The position numbers were made by a program, and so were the translations under genes. From Nitrospirota bacterium (GTDB lineage Bacteria; NPL-UPA2; JAADIA01), in the NCBI GenBank assembly GCA_013151555.1, contig JAADIA010000062.1, positions 1-39,144 on the forward strand: a stretch of 39,144 nt of DNA, in the 5' to 3' direction. Of the stretch, positions 1-7,523 are shown piece after piece; positions within the stretch are counted from its first letter, which is position 1, and each line of letters starts with the position of its first letter. The notes under the pieces are model-generated. The model was not told where the DNA came from. It was given only the letters and a program-made list of their open reading frames with translations, and did not search any database.

Positions 1-247
1 TCCTTCCAAACATGTCAAGTGTTTTATCAACCATTTCACTAACTTCTTTAGTTTTAGATACATCCGTCTTGGAAACCAACGTTTGTCTTCCCAAAGATTC
101 TATCTCCTTAGCTGTTGCTTCCGCCCTTTCCCGGTTCACATCGGAAACAACTACATCGGCTCCTTCCCTCGCCAAAGTCAGGGAAATAGCTTTGCCTATA
201 CCCTGAGCTGCTCCTGTTACCAGAGCAACTTTGTTTTCCAAAAGCAT
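1..247 (-). CDS. fabG: 3-oxoacyl-ACP reductase FabG-like SDR (3' end outside window)
   Basis: This is the N-terminal 82 residues of a short-chain dehydrogenase/reductase; the rest lies beyond the left edge. The start MLLENKVALVTGAAQGIGKA carries the TGxxxGIG nucleotide-binding loop, followed by a strand ending in a conserved Asp (VVVSDVN). FabG reduces 3-oxoacyl-ACP with NADPH in fatty-acid elongation. The second of two in-frame ATGs (247) is preferred because AGGAGG lies 9 nt upstream of it but only 3 nt before the first (253). It follows fabD, fabH and plsX on the same strand, which supports FabG over another SDR, but the catalytic Ser-Tyr-Lys is not in the window. Confidence 0.8.
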   Translation of the reverse strand, partial: MLLENKVALVTGAAQGIGKAISLTLAREGADVVVSDVNRERAEATAKEIESLGRQTLVSKTDVSKTKEVSEMVDKTLDMFGR

Positions 248-340
248 GAGCATCAACCTCCTCTTCATTTACAAGTTTTTAGCGAAAATATAAACCCCAG
301 GTGCACAAGATATAAAAATTACAAGTTCCAAATTATAAAA

Positions 341-420
341 TTACCGCTGAGAACACCGAGATCGCTGAGAAAATGAGAATCATATTTAAAAAAATAATCT
401 CTGCGGGCTCTGCGGTGAAA
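341..420. repeat. Intergenic inverted repeat, 'CTCTGCGG' family
   Basis: Left arm ACCGCTGAGAACACCGAGA and right arm TCTCTGCGGGCTCTGCGGT are imperfect inverted copies around an AT-rich centre, so the RNA could fold into a long interrupted hairpin. It lies in the fabD-fabG gap. Related units appear at 4877-4953 and 31914-32008. It is not a classical terminator, because no clean U-tract follows it in the operon direction. Confidence 0.6.
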
Positions 421-445
421 GATCAAGGGACAGTATTTGCCCGGG

Positions 446-1420
446 TTAATTCGGGGTCGCGAAGTTTTCTTGCTTGCACACCGCTTCCCCTGCCTCTCTC
501 AGGCTCTTTTCATCCCCTACATTATAGATAATCGCTGTTTTGTCAATCCTTTTCATTAATCCCGTTAAGACTTTCCCGGGACCGACTTCCAGAAAAAATT
601 TTAGGCCCTTGTCTCTCATCCTTCTTATAGACTCTTCCCAGCGCACGGGATTACTCACCTGGGATACCAAAGCCTCCTTTATCCGGGAAGGTTCTTGAAG
701 AAAATCTCCTTTCACATTAGCTATGAAGGGAATCTCCGGTACTTGCATTGGCACGGCATCTATCTCCCGGGCCAACTTCTCGGCAGCAGGCTTCATCAAA
801 GAAGAATGAAAAGGACCGCTTACCGCTAAGCTTACCACCCTTCTCGCCCCAAATTCTTTCGCTTTCTTTCCCGCTAGTTCCAGGGCATCTCGACTGCCGG
901 AAATGACAATCTGTCCCGGACAGTTAAGATTAGCTATCTGAACAACTCCCCGGTCCCGGCTCTCTCTACAAATTCTCTCCCCTTCTTCCCGACTTAACCC
1001 GATAAGAGCCGTCATCCCGCCGGGATTTTCCCGGGAAGCTTCTTTCATAAACTGCCCTCGTTGAGAAACCAGCTTCAGGGCTTGAGCAAATCCCAGAGAC
1101 CCGGTGGCTACAAGAGCCGTATATTCTCCCAAACTATGGCCGGCTACAGCTTCAATTTGAAACCCAAGATCTGAAATTCGAGGTTTTAATACTTCCAGAC
1201 AAGCGACACTGACTGTCAGAACCGCCGGCTGGGCATTCTCAGTCAGGTCAAGTTCCTCCCCGGGTCCCTGGAAACAAAGTTGTTTTGTCAAATCGAAGCC
1301 GAGAATGCTGTTTGCCTGCTCAAAGATGTTCCGGGCAACAGGATAACCTTGATATAAATCCTCCCCCATCCCTACATATTGCGACCCCTGACCGGGAAAC
1401 AACAAAGCAATCTTCGCCAT
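446..1420 (-). CDS. fabD: Malonyl-CoA:ACP transacylase FabD
   Basis: Transfers malonyl from CoA to acyl carrier protein, supplying the extender unit for cytosolic fatty-acid synthesis. At 324 residues it is close to the usual 310. The N-terminal LFPGQGSQ is diagnostic; the nucleophile is Ser96 in GHSLGEY and the partner is His205 in GPFHSS. GAGGGG lies just upstream of the ATG. It sits downstream of fabH and upstream of fabG, the common fab order, but repeat-filled gaps separate it from both neighbours (1421-1576 and 248-445), unlike the tight plsX-fabH junction. Confidence 0.96.
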   Translation of the reverse strand: MAKIALLFPGQGSQYVGMGEDLYQGYPVARNIFEQANSILGFDLTKQLCFQGPGEELDLTENAQPAVLTVSVACLEVLKPRISDLGFQIEAVAGHSLGEYTALVATGSLGFAQALKLVSQRGQFMKEASRENPGGMTALIGLSREEGERICRESRDRGVVQIANLNCPGQIVISGSRDALELAGKKAKEFGARRVVSLAVSGPFHSSLMKPAAEKLAREIDAVPMQVPEIPFIANVKGDFLQEPSRIKEALVSQVSNPVRWEESIRRMRDKGLKFFLEVGPGKVLTGLMKRIDKTAIIYNVGDEKSLREAGEAVCKQENFATPN

Positions 1421-1450
1421 CTTTCCCCTCTTAAAAACAAAAAAACTTTA

Positions 1451-1545
1451 ACCACAGATTGCCCAGATTATCACAAGATTTTTCTTATAATTTTCTAAAT
1501 GTTTTATTATTCTCTCGTGTAAATCTTGTGTAATCTCGTGGTTTA
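1451..1545. repeat. Intergenic inverted repeat, 'CACAAGATT' family
   Basis: The left arm (1451-1483, core ATTATCACAAGATTTTT) is mirrored by the right arm (1516-1545, core AAATCTTGTGTAATCTCGTG). Both contain an ACCAC(A/G)AGATT-type module repeated at about 10-nt spacing. It fills most of the fabH-fabD gap. Related sequence frames the repeat at 4846-4987. Confidence 0.6.
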
Positions 1546-1576
1546 TATTTTTAACTTTGCATTTCTAATTGGTTTT

Positions 1577-2560
1577 TCACCATTTTATAACACACGCACC
1601 CCAGGTAAGACCGCCGCCAAAGGCATCAAGAACGATGATGTTTCCTTCCTTAATTCTCCCCTCTCGCACAGCTTCATCAAGAGCTATGGCAATACTGGCT
1701 GAAGAAGTATTCCCATATTTATGAACATTGATGTAAACTTTAGAGAGAGGAATGCCTGCTTTCTCCGCCGCAGCTTGGATAATCCTGATATTAGCCTGAT
1801 GAGGAATGAGAAGGCTTATGTCCTCTATGGATAAACAGCTCCGGGAAAGAGCCTCTTCAACGGCTCTGGTCAAGACCCTCACCGCTATCTTAAATAGTTC
1901 ATTGCCCCTCATCTTGATATAGTGAAGCTTCTTATTTACGGTTTCGCAAGTAGGGGGCTGCCTTGATCCCCCGGCAGGAACTTTCAAAAAGTCTCCCGCT
2001 CCTCCGTCCGCTCCCAAATAAAAGGAGAGGATACCCTTGCTTTCTTCAGTCGGTCTCAGAACTACCGCTCCGGCTCCATCTCCCAGGAGAACACAAGTAT
2101 TCCTATCCGTCCAATCAGTGATTTTTGAGAGGGTTTCCGCCCCGATTAGTAAGACTGTATCATAAGTGCCGTTTCTGATAAATTGGTCAGCGATAGAAAG
2201 TCCATAGACAAATCCCGAACAAGCAGCAGAGATATCGAAAGCAGCTGCTTTTTTAGCTCCTATTCTATCCTGCACCAAACAGGCCGTAGAAGGGAAAGCC
2301 ATATCAGGGGTAACAGTAGCTATAAGGACGAGATCTATCTCCGAGGGACTAACCCCGGCAGCTTTCAGGGCCCGTTCAGCTGCTTTCAAGGCCAAATCCG
2401 AAGTAGCCGTCTCTTCGCCAACGATCCTTCGTTCTTTTATCCCCGTTCTGGTCATAATCCATTCATCGCTGGTATTAACCATCTTCTCTAAGTCTAAGTT
2501 GGTAAGAACCTTATCCGGGACGAAAGACCCTGTTCCCACTATCATTGTTGATCTGGACAT
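1577..2560 (-). CDS. fabH: 3-oxoacyl-ACP synthase III FabH
   Basis: Condenses a starter acyl-CoA with malonyl-ACP, the first step of type II fatty-acid synthesis. The 327-residue length is typical. The catalytic triad is visible: Cys114 in ISAACSGF, His254 in PHQANIR and Asn284 in KYGNTSSAS. The start lies 4 bp past the plsX stop, and GGAG in the plsX tail, 7 nt upstream, serves as ribosome-binding site, so translation is probably coupled to plsX. Starter preference (acetyl or branched) cannot be read from the sequence. Confidence 0.96.
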   Translation of the reverse strand: MSRSTMIVGTGSFVPDKVLTNLDLEKMVNTSDEWIMTRTGIKERRIVGEETATSDLALKAAERALKAAGVSPSEIDLVLIATVTPDMAFPSTACLVQDRIGAKKAAAFDISAACSGFVYGLSIADQFIRNGTYDTVLLIGAETLSKITDWTDRNTCVLLGDGAGAVVLRPTEESKGILSFYLGADGGAGDFLKVPAGGSRQPPTCETVNKKLHYIKMRGNELFKIAVRVLTRAVEEALSRSCLSIEDISLLIPHQANIRIIQAAAEKAGIPLSKVYINVHKYGNTSSASIAIALDEAVREGRIKEGNIIVLDAFGGGLTWGACVIKW

Positions 2561-2564
2561 TTCT

Positions 2565-3551
2565 TTACTCCGCTATTGCCTTCCCGATATGTTCGTTGAC
2601 CCGATGTTTAACAAATTCCGAAGCCACTTTAATCGCATTCTTAATAGCTTTAGGTGAAGAACTTCCATGAGAGATAATACAAACCCCCTCCACGCCTAAA
2701 AGCGGGGCTCCCCCTCTCTCGGCATAATCCACTTTTTTCTGAAAATCCCGATAGGCCTTCTTGCTAAGAAGGACACCCAGTTTTGTCCAGAAACTTCTCT
2801 TTAATTCTTGCCGCAGAGAACTTTCCAAGGTTTCGGCTAAACTCTCACAAGCTTTCAAGACAACATTTCCGATAAAACCATCGCAGACAATGACTTCTAC
2901 CCGACCGCTGAAGATGTCCCTTCCCTCTATATTTCCGGCAAAGTTAAGAGAAGAATCTTTAAGCAACCGGTAAACTTCCTTGGTAAGCTCGTTTCCTTTC
3001 GATTTCTCATGCCCGATGCTCAACAAACCCACCTGAGGTTTAGCCTTACCCAGAATGTGTTCAGCATAAATACTTCCCATAACGGCAAATTGATATAGAT
3101 TCCGCGGCCGGGAATCAACATTCGCTCCGGCATCAAGGAGAACTGAAGGGTCCGTAGGCGTAGGCATCAAGGTAGCAATAGCCGCCCGGTCTACCCCCGG
3201 AATAGTGGACAGGTAGATCTTGGCTGCAGCAACGGTAGCTCCCGTATTTCCCGCACTAACTACAGCTTCTACTTTCCCTTTCCGGAGAAGCCCGATGGCC
3301 TTGACTATGGAAGAATCTTTCTTCCTTCTCATAGCACGGATAGGAGACTCATCCATTCCGATCACCTCACTGGCTTCTTCCAGGGAAATTTTCAGCTGTC
3401 CGGTTTCATGCTTGGCTAATTCTTTCTTAATTATAGCCTTATTGCCGACCAGGACAACCTCTAAATCCATCTCCTTGGCTGCCAGGACAGCTCCCTCTAC
3501 ATTGACCTGAGGGGCTTTATCTCCACCCATACCGTCAAGAGCGATTCTCAT
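2565..3551 (-). CDS. plsX: Phosphate acyltransferase PlsX
   Basis: Makes acyl-phosphate from acyl-ACP for the PlsX/PlsY route to lysophosphatidate. The 328-residue product begins MRIALDGMGGDKAP, the family's N-terminal signature, and holds VSAGNTGA and the later VCDGFIGNV segment. Its ATG overlaps the rpmF stop as ATGA, so it is coupled to L32 translation. The rpmF-plsX-fabH order is widely conserved. The second acyltransferase, plsC, is at 19973; no plsY is visible in the window. Confidence 0.95.
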   Translation of the reverse strand: MRIALDGMGGDKAPQVNVEGAVLAAKEMDLEVVLVGNKAIIKKELAKHETGQLKISLEEASEVIGMDESPIRAMRRKKDSSIVKAIGLLRKGKVEAVVSAGNTGATVAAAKIYLSTIPGVDRAAIATLMPTPTDPSVLLDAGANVDSRPRNLYQFAVMGSIYAEHILGKAKPQVGLLSIGHEKSKGNELTKEVYRLLKDSSLNFAGNIEGRDIFSGRVEVIVCDGFIGNVVLKACESLAETLESSLRQELKRSFWTKLGVLLSKKAYRDFQKKVDYAERGGAPLLGVEGVCIISHGSSSPKAIKNAIKVASEFVKHRVNEHIGKAIAE

Positions 3552-3736
3552 CCTTTTGTCTTTTCCATATCTTTAATCATTCTTCCCCCATAATAACCGC
3601 AGTGAGGACAAATCCGATGGGAGATTTTTGGCTGCCCGCAGTGAGAACACTTAGAAAGAGCGGGCTCCGAGAGTCTATCGTGTGTTCGCCTTTTATCTCT
3701 TCTCGATCGAGAAGTTTTTTTCTTCGGTAACGGCAT
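3548..3736 (-). CDS. rpmF: 50S ribosomal protein L32
   Basis: A 62-residue basic protein beginning MPLPKKKTSRSRRDKRRTHD, the standard L32 N-terminus, followed by a zinc-ribbon of two Cys pairs (CSHCGQP and CPHCGYY). The zinc-binding form is therefore kept. AAGGAGGT lies 4 nt before the ATG. It is followed by plsX in ATGA overlap and preceded by the DUF177 gene, the usual bacterial neighbourhood. It is a structural part of the large ribosomal subunit near the peptidyl-transferase centre. Confidence 0.97.
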   Translation of the reverse strand: MPLPKKKTSRSRRDKRRTHDRLSEPALSKCSHCGQPKISHRICPHCGYYGGRMIKDMEKTKG

Positions 3737-3829
3737 TTTTACCTCCTTCTACACTAAGATTACTATAAGTAATTTAGAGCGGCACTTTTTTTGACGCTCT
3801 ACTTAATTATGAGTCCTGCTCCTCGCTCT

Positions 3830-4342
3830 TTATTTAAGTAATTCTTTTAGCTTAGCCATGCGAAAATCGATTTGTTCGTTCCCACATTTACATTTTTCTT
3901 CGTTCAAATTGCGACCACAGTGAGGACAAAGTCCCCGACACTCCAAACGGCAAAGAGGTTTTAAGGGAAGGGTCAGGATAATAGATTCCCTTACCTCCTC
4001 CCGAATATCAACCATTCCCTCTCGGTAGTAGCTCACCAATAAATCTTCTTCTTTCAGCTCTCTTTCTCCCTCAATTTTAGAGGGCAAAGGGTAATAAATA
4101 AGGTCCAGTTGGGAAGAGAGACTATGCCGGCAGGGTTCCAAACAACGGCTGCAAACCAACTCCAGTTCCGTTTCCACTGTCCCCGAGAGGAGAACCTTAT
4201 TCCCCTCCTTTGCCACCCTGACATCTATCTTCACCGGAGAGCGAAAGGATAACTTTTCTTCCTCTCTAAAGAAAGAATCGCCTTCCTCAGAAGATTGTAA
4301 ATGCAAACCTTCAGGAGGAATATCCTCAACGATGACCTTCAT
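3830..4342 (-). CDS. YceD/DUF177 family protein, predicted rRNA/L32-associated factor
   Basis: 170 residues of the DUF177 (YceD) family, which regularly precedes rpmF and has been linked to 23S rRNA maturation or stability. The family hallmark is visible: a Cys pair in CSRCLEPC near residue 85, and a C-terminal Cys cluster in CRLECRGLCPHCGRN followed by CKCG, probably a metal site. The ATG overlaps the coaD stop as ATGA, coupling it to coaD. The biochemical role is less certain than the family assignment. Confidence 0.85.
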   Translation of the reverse strand: MKVIVEDIPPEGLHLQSSEEGDSFFREEEKLSFRSPVKIDVRVAKEGNKVLLSGTVETELELVCSRCLEPCRHSLSSQLDLIYYPLPSKIEGERELKEEDLLVSYYREGMVDIREEVRESIILTLPLKPLCRLECRGLCPHCGRNLNEEKCKCGNEQIDFRMAKLKELLK

Positions 4343-4818
4343 CTTAACTTTTCCTTAAGCTTCTCCATTACCTGGGGGGGTACAAACTTATCCACCTCGG
4401 CGCCCAATTTAACCGTTTCTTTAATAATCCGGGAACTAAAATAAGAATAAGATTCATTTGTCATCATAAAGACAGTTTCAATATCCGGAACCAGGTTGCG
4501 GTTGGTAAGGGCCATCTGAAACTCAAATTCAAAGTCAGAGATAACTCTCAATCCTCTGACAATTACCCTTGCCCCCTGCCCTTTGACATAATTGACCAGG
4601 AGGCCGCCAAAATCATCTACCTCTACCCCGGACATAGTCCCGGTAACCGTCTTTAACATTTCCACTCTTTCTTCAACTGAGAAGAGAGGTTTCTTATCAT
4701 AGCTGTGAGCCACAGCTATGATAAACCTATCAAAGAGAGAGGCACCTCTCTTAATTAGATCAATATGACCATAGGTTACCGGATCAAATGTTCCCGGATA
4801 GATAGCAATTCTCTTCAT
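4339..4818 (-). CDS. coaD: Phosphopantetheine adenylyltransferase CoaD
   Basis: Catalyses the penultimate step of coenzyme A synthesis, ATP plus 4'-phosphopantetheine to dephospho-CoA. The 159-residue length is typical. The nucleotidyltransferase motif GTFDPVTYGHIDLI (T/HxGH type) lies at residues 9-22, and the substrate segment VIVRGLR and the ISS-like YSYFSSRIIKE are present. It probably lies in the rsmD transcript, separated by a nested repeat (4846-4987). Supplying CoA/ACP cofactor next to fab genes is metabolically coherent. Confidence 0.96.
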   Translation of the reverse strand: MKRIAIYPGTFDPVTYGHIDLIKRGASLFDRFIIAVAHSYDKKPLFSVEERVEMLKTVTGTMSGVEVDDFGGLLVNYVKGQGARVIVRGLRVISDFEFEFQMALTNRNLVPDIETVFMMTNESYSYFSSRIIKETVKLGAEVDKFVPPQVMEKLKEKLR

Positions 4819-4845
4819 TTCCTCTTGCTAACCCTTTCCTTTTTT

Positions 4846-4987
4846 CACTACAGATTAACACAAGATTTTTTGTTGCTTTAACCGCAGAGATTACTTTCTC
4901 CCTAAATATAATTTTCAGTTTCTCAGCGAGCTCTGCGCCCTCGGCGGTTAAAGATTAATTTTGTATCATTTTCTCGTTTAAATCTTA
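4846..4987. repeat. Nested intergenic repeat (CACAAGATT arms around CTCTGCGG arms)
   Basis: The outer arms (4846-4871, CAGATTAACACAAGATTTTT; and 4972-4987, TCGTTTAAATCTTA) resemble the 1451-1545 family. Inside them lie arms of the 341-420 family (4877-4900 AACCGCAGAGATTA; 4919-4953 CTCAGCGAGCTCTGCG). The right end reaches the rsmD stop codon at 4985. Confidence 0.55.
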
Positions 4988-5560
4988 CGGTTCCATACTT
5001 TTATTTGAACAGTATTTATAAAAAGAGAGCGAAGTATCTCCATATTTCTCATTTCTAACTAATCCAAGTGTTCCTACCGCTTCCGGCAGAATCCTCTTCC
5101 AATAATGTTCAACTATTACTGTTCCCTCCTCATCCACTATCTGGCTACCGGCTAAACCTTCTAAGGTCTTTTCCGCCAGGTCACTCCCGTAAGGAGGATC
5201 TACAAAGACGAGACCGAACTTCCTCTCTTGTTGAGCAAGCCATCTTACTGCTTTAGCAACTTCCTCATGATAAATTTCCGCCCGCTCCCGGAAACCTAAA
5301 ATATCCAGATTTTTCCCGATAACTCTTGCGCAGGCAGACCCTTTATCAACAAAAACAGCCCTCTTCGCCCCTCTACTTAAAGCTTCTATTCCTAAACTTC
5401 CCACTCCCGCAAACAGATCAAGTACTTCGTTATCTCTTATTTCCTCTCTCAGGATATTAAAGAGTGATTCTTTCACTCTATCTGCAGTAGGACGAACGGA
5501 TTTCCCTTTTACAATGTTTAGCTTTCTTCCTTTAGCTTCCCCCCCCACGATTCTTAACAT
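4985..5560 (-). CDS. rsmD: 16S rRNA (guanine966-N2)-methyltransferase RsmD
   Basis: Methylates G966 of 16S rRNA using S-adenosylmethionine. It begins MLRIVGGEAKGRKL, has the SAM-binding DLFAGVGSLGIEALSRGA near residues 49-66, and the catalytic DPPYGSD of N6/N2-amino methyltransferases. A GTG (5563) directly precedes the ATG (5560); either gives the same protein within one residue. There is no ribosome-binding site, and a strong promoter ends only about 10 nt upstream, so the mRNA may be leaderless. Standing next to coaD is the normal context. Confidence 0.93.
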   Translation of the reverse strand: MLRIVGGEAKGRKLNIVKGKSVRPTADRVKESLFNILREEIRDNEVLDLFAGVGSLGIEALSRGAKRAVFVDKGSACARVIGKNLDILGFRERAEIYHEEVAKAVRWLAQQERKFGLVFVDPPYGSDLAEKTLEGLAGSQIVDEEGTVIVEHYWKRILPEAVGTLGLVRNEKYGDTSLSFYKYCSNKSMEP

Positions 5561-5571
5561 CACCGCCCGCC

Positions 5572-5600
5572 ACTATAACAAAGTTCAAAAATAAAGTCAA
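5572..5600 (-). promoter_or_regulatory. Sigma-70-type promoter for rsmD and the fab operon
   Basis: Read on the minus strand, TTGACT (5600-5595), a 17-nt spacer and TATAGT (5577-5572). The expected transcription start falls within a few bases of the rsmD start codon. Confidence 0.65.
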
Positions 5601-5683
5601 TACAAAAACAGGATTCGATTAAGACGCTCACTTCGTTCGCTCTAAGAATTAAATGTTTTTACTTAATTTTTAACCCTCATCTT

Positions 5684-6589
5684 TCAAGATGAAAACAGCG
5701 CTTCCACAAACTCCCCTCGATCAAATTCAACTAAATCACCCAGAGTTTCTCCTGTCCCTATCAGCTTAACCGGAATATTCAGTTCATTCTCTATAGCTAT
5801 TACCATCCCTCCCTTAGCCGTTCCATCCAATTTAGTAAGGATAATTCCGGTTACCTTAAGAGCTTCTTTAAACAACTTTGCCTGGGAAAGAGCATTCTGG
5901 CCCACAGTCGCATCCAGAACGAGAAGAGTTTCTTCCGGAGCCTCCTTCTTCTTCTTCCCGATGACCCTTTTTATCTTCCTTAACTCTTCCACAAGGTTTT
6001 TCTTGGTATGTAACCTGCCGGCAGTATCAATAAGAAGGATATCTATACCTCTCGCTTGAGCAGCACTCAAAGCATCATAGGCTACGGCAGCTGGATCAGA
6101 GCCATATTGATGTTTTATAATTTCGGCCCCTATTCTCTTTCCCCAAATATCCAACTGCTCTATAGAACCCGCGCGAAAGGTATCACTGGCAGCTAAAAGC
6201 ACTTTTTTATTTTCCTCCCGGAACCGGGAGGCTAATTTGGCCAGAGAAGTGGTCTTACCCACTCCGTTAACTCCCACTACTAATATTACGCTGGGTGAAG
6301 ACGCAGACAGGTTTATACTCCGCGGGCAATCAAGCAAAAGAGAGACAAGCTCCCTTTTCAGAAAAGGTTTGATATCCGCCGGCTCTTTTAGTCTTTCCTC
6401 CCTTATCTTCTCCAGAACTTTTGCCGTCGTCTTCATTCCTAAATCAGCCTGGATAAGAATAGCTTCTAACTCTTCAAGAACTTCAGAATTAATCTTCCCT
6501 CTAAATTTAAGTAAGTTTTCGAGTTTAGAAGATAAGTTCCGGCGAGTCTTGGAGAGGCTTCGCTTCAGTCTTTCAAAGATATATCCCAT
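5684..6589 (-). CDS. ftsY: Signal recognition particle receptor FtsY
   Basis: SRP-receptor GTPase that docks ribosome-SRP complexes at the membrane for co-translational insertion. The 301 residues comprise a short basic N-terminal helix, the four-helix N domain and the G domain, without the long acidic A domain of enterobacterial FtsY. G motifs are present: P-loop GVNGVGKTT, DTFRAGSIEQL, DTAGR and TKLDGTAKGG. The start lies inside the 3' end of surE in another frame (25-bp overlap); GGGGG 8 nt before the ATG supports it. Confidence 0.96.
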   Translation of the reverse strand: MGYIFERLKRSLSKTRRNLSSKLENLLKFRGKINSEVLEELEAILIQADLGMKTTAKVLEKIREERLKEPADIKPFLKRELVSLLLDCPRSINLSASSPSVILVVGVNGVGKTTSLAKLASRFREENKKVLLAASDTFRAGSIEQLDIWGKRIGAEIIKHQYGSDPAAVAYDALSAAQARGIDILLIDTAGRLHTKKNLVEELRKIKRVIGKKKKEAPEETLLVLDATVGQNALSQAKLFKEALKVTGIILTKLDGTAKGGMVIAIENELNIPVKLIGTGETLGDLVEFDRGEFVEALFSS

Positions 6590-7329
6590 TCTTTTAACCC
6601 CCTAATACTTAGGTAGCTGGTGAGATCAAAATGGAGGGGGGTAATAGAGACATAGTTCCCATCTACGGCTTTAGTATCGGCTTCCTCATTCTCTTCCTCT
6701 CTGACAATCTCGCCGGTCAGCCAATAGTAAACGTTTCCCCTCGGATCTCTTCGCTTTTCAAAGGTATCCTTAAAACGGGATTTCCCCTGCCGGGAAATTT
6801 TCACTCCTTTGATTTCAGCGCAGGAAATCGCGGGGATATTTACATTTAGCAATATTCCCGGAGGCAAGCCTTTCTCTTTAACCTTAAGGCAAAGACCTTT
6901 GGTAAAAGCAGCAGCAAAGCTATAATCAGGATCCCTGCGAGTGCCCAGAGAGATAGCCAGAGAGGGAAACCCCAAAACAGTTCCTTCGGTAGCCGCCGAT
7001 ACCGTACCGGAGTAAATAATATCAATTCCCAAATTAGGGCCTAAGTTTATACCCGAGACAACAATATCGGGTGGTTCTTTAAAGATAACCAGAGCGCCCA
7101 GTTTGACGCAATCGGCAGGAGTGCCATTAACGGAATAACCATAAAAGGAACCATCCCGATAGATTTCTCTCACCCGTAACGGATTGGAAAGGGTAATGGC
7201 ATGTCCGACAGCACTCTGTTCCGTTTCCGGCGCCACGATAGAAACTTGCCCGATTTTTTTCAACTCCTGATAGAGCGCATATATCCCCAGGGAGTTTATC
7301 CCATCATCATTGGTAAGAAGAATTTTCAT
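6565..7329 (-). CDS. surE: 5'/3'-nucleotidase SurE
   Basis: Metal-dependent nucleoside-5'-monophosphate phosphatase. The 254-residue length is typical. The N-terminus MKILLTNDDGINSLGI carries the paired Asp residues that bind the metal; SAVGHAIT and the NGTPADCVK loop are also family signatures, as is VSGINLGPNLG. It leads a two-gene unit with ftsY and is divergent from the signalling operon that starts at 7524. GAGAGG precedes the ATG. Confidence 0.95.
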   Translation of the reverse strand: MKILLTNDDGINSLGIYALYQELKKIGQVSIVAPETEQSAVGHAITLSNPLRVREIYRDGSFYGYSVNGTPADCVKLGALVIFKEPPDIVVSGINLGPNLGIDIIYSGTVSAATEGTVLGFPSLAISLGTRRDPDYSFAAAFTKGLCLKVKEKGLPPGILLNVNIPAISCAEIKGVKISRQGKSRFKDTFEKRRDPRGNVYYWLTGEIVREEENEEADTKAVDGNYVSITPLHFDLTSYLSIRGLKEWDISLKD

Positions 7330-7458
7330 TGGCCTCTCTTAGTCAATACCGATAGCAGGATTCTATCATTCTTTATTTACAAGGTCAACCATTTTCGTTT
7401 TCTTTACCTCAACCTTCTCCCCTTATTGCCGCCCCCAAACCTCAAATCCAAAAAACAG

Positions 7459-7487
7459 TTGACAGCCGAGAGTAAATATGGTAGAAT
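7459..7487 (+). promoter_or_regulatory. Sigma-70-type promoter of the signalling pair
   Basis: TTGACA (7459-7464), a 17-nt spacer and TAGAAT (7482-7487): a perfect -35 with a five-of-six -10. Transcription would start near 7494, about 30 nt before the ATG at 7524, and AAGGAGGT lies between. Confidence 0.8.
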
Positions 7488-7523
7488 TTCCTCAGTTATT
7501 CCAAGGAGGTAAAGAGCAATCAG

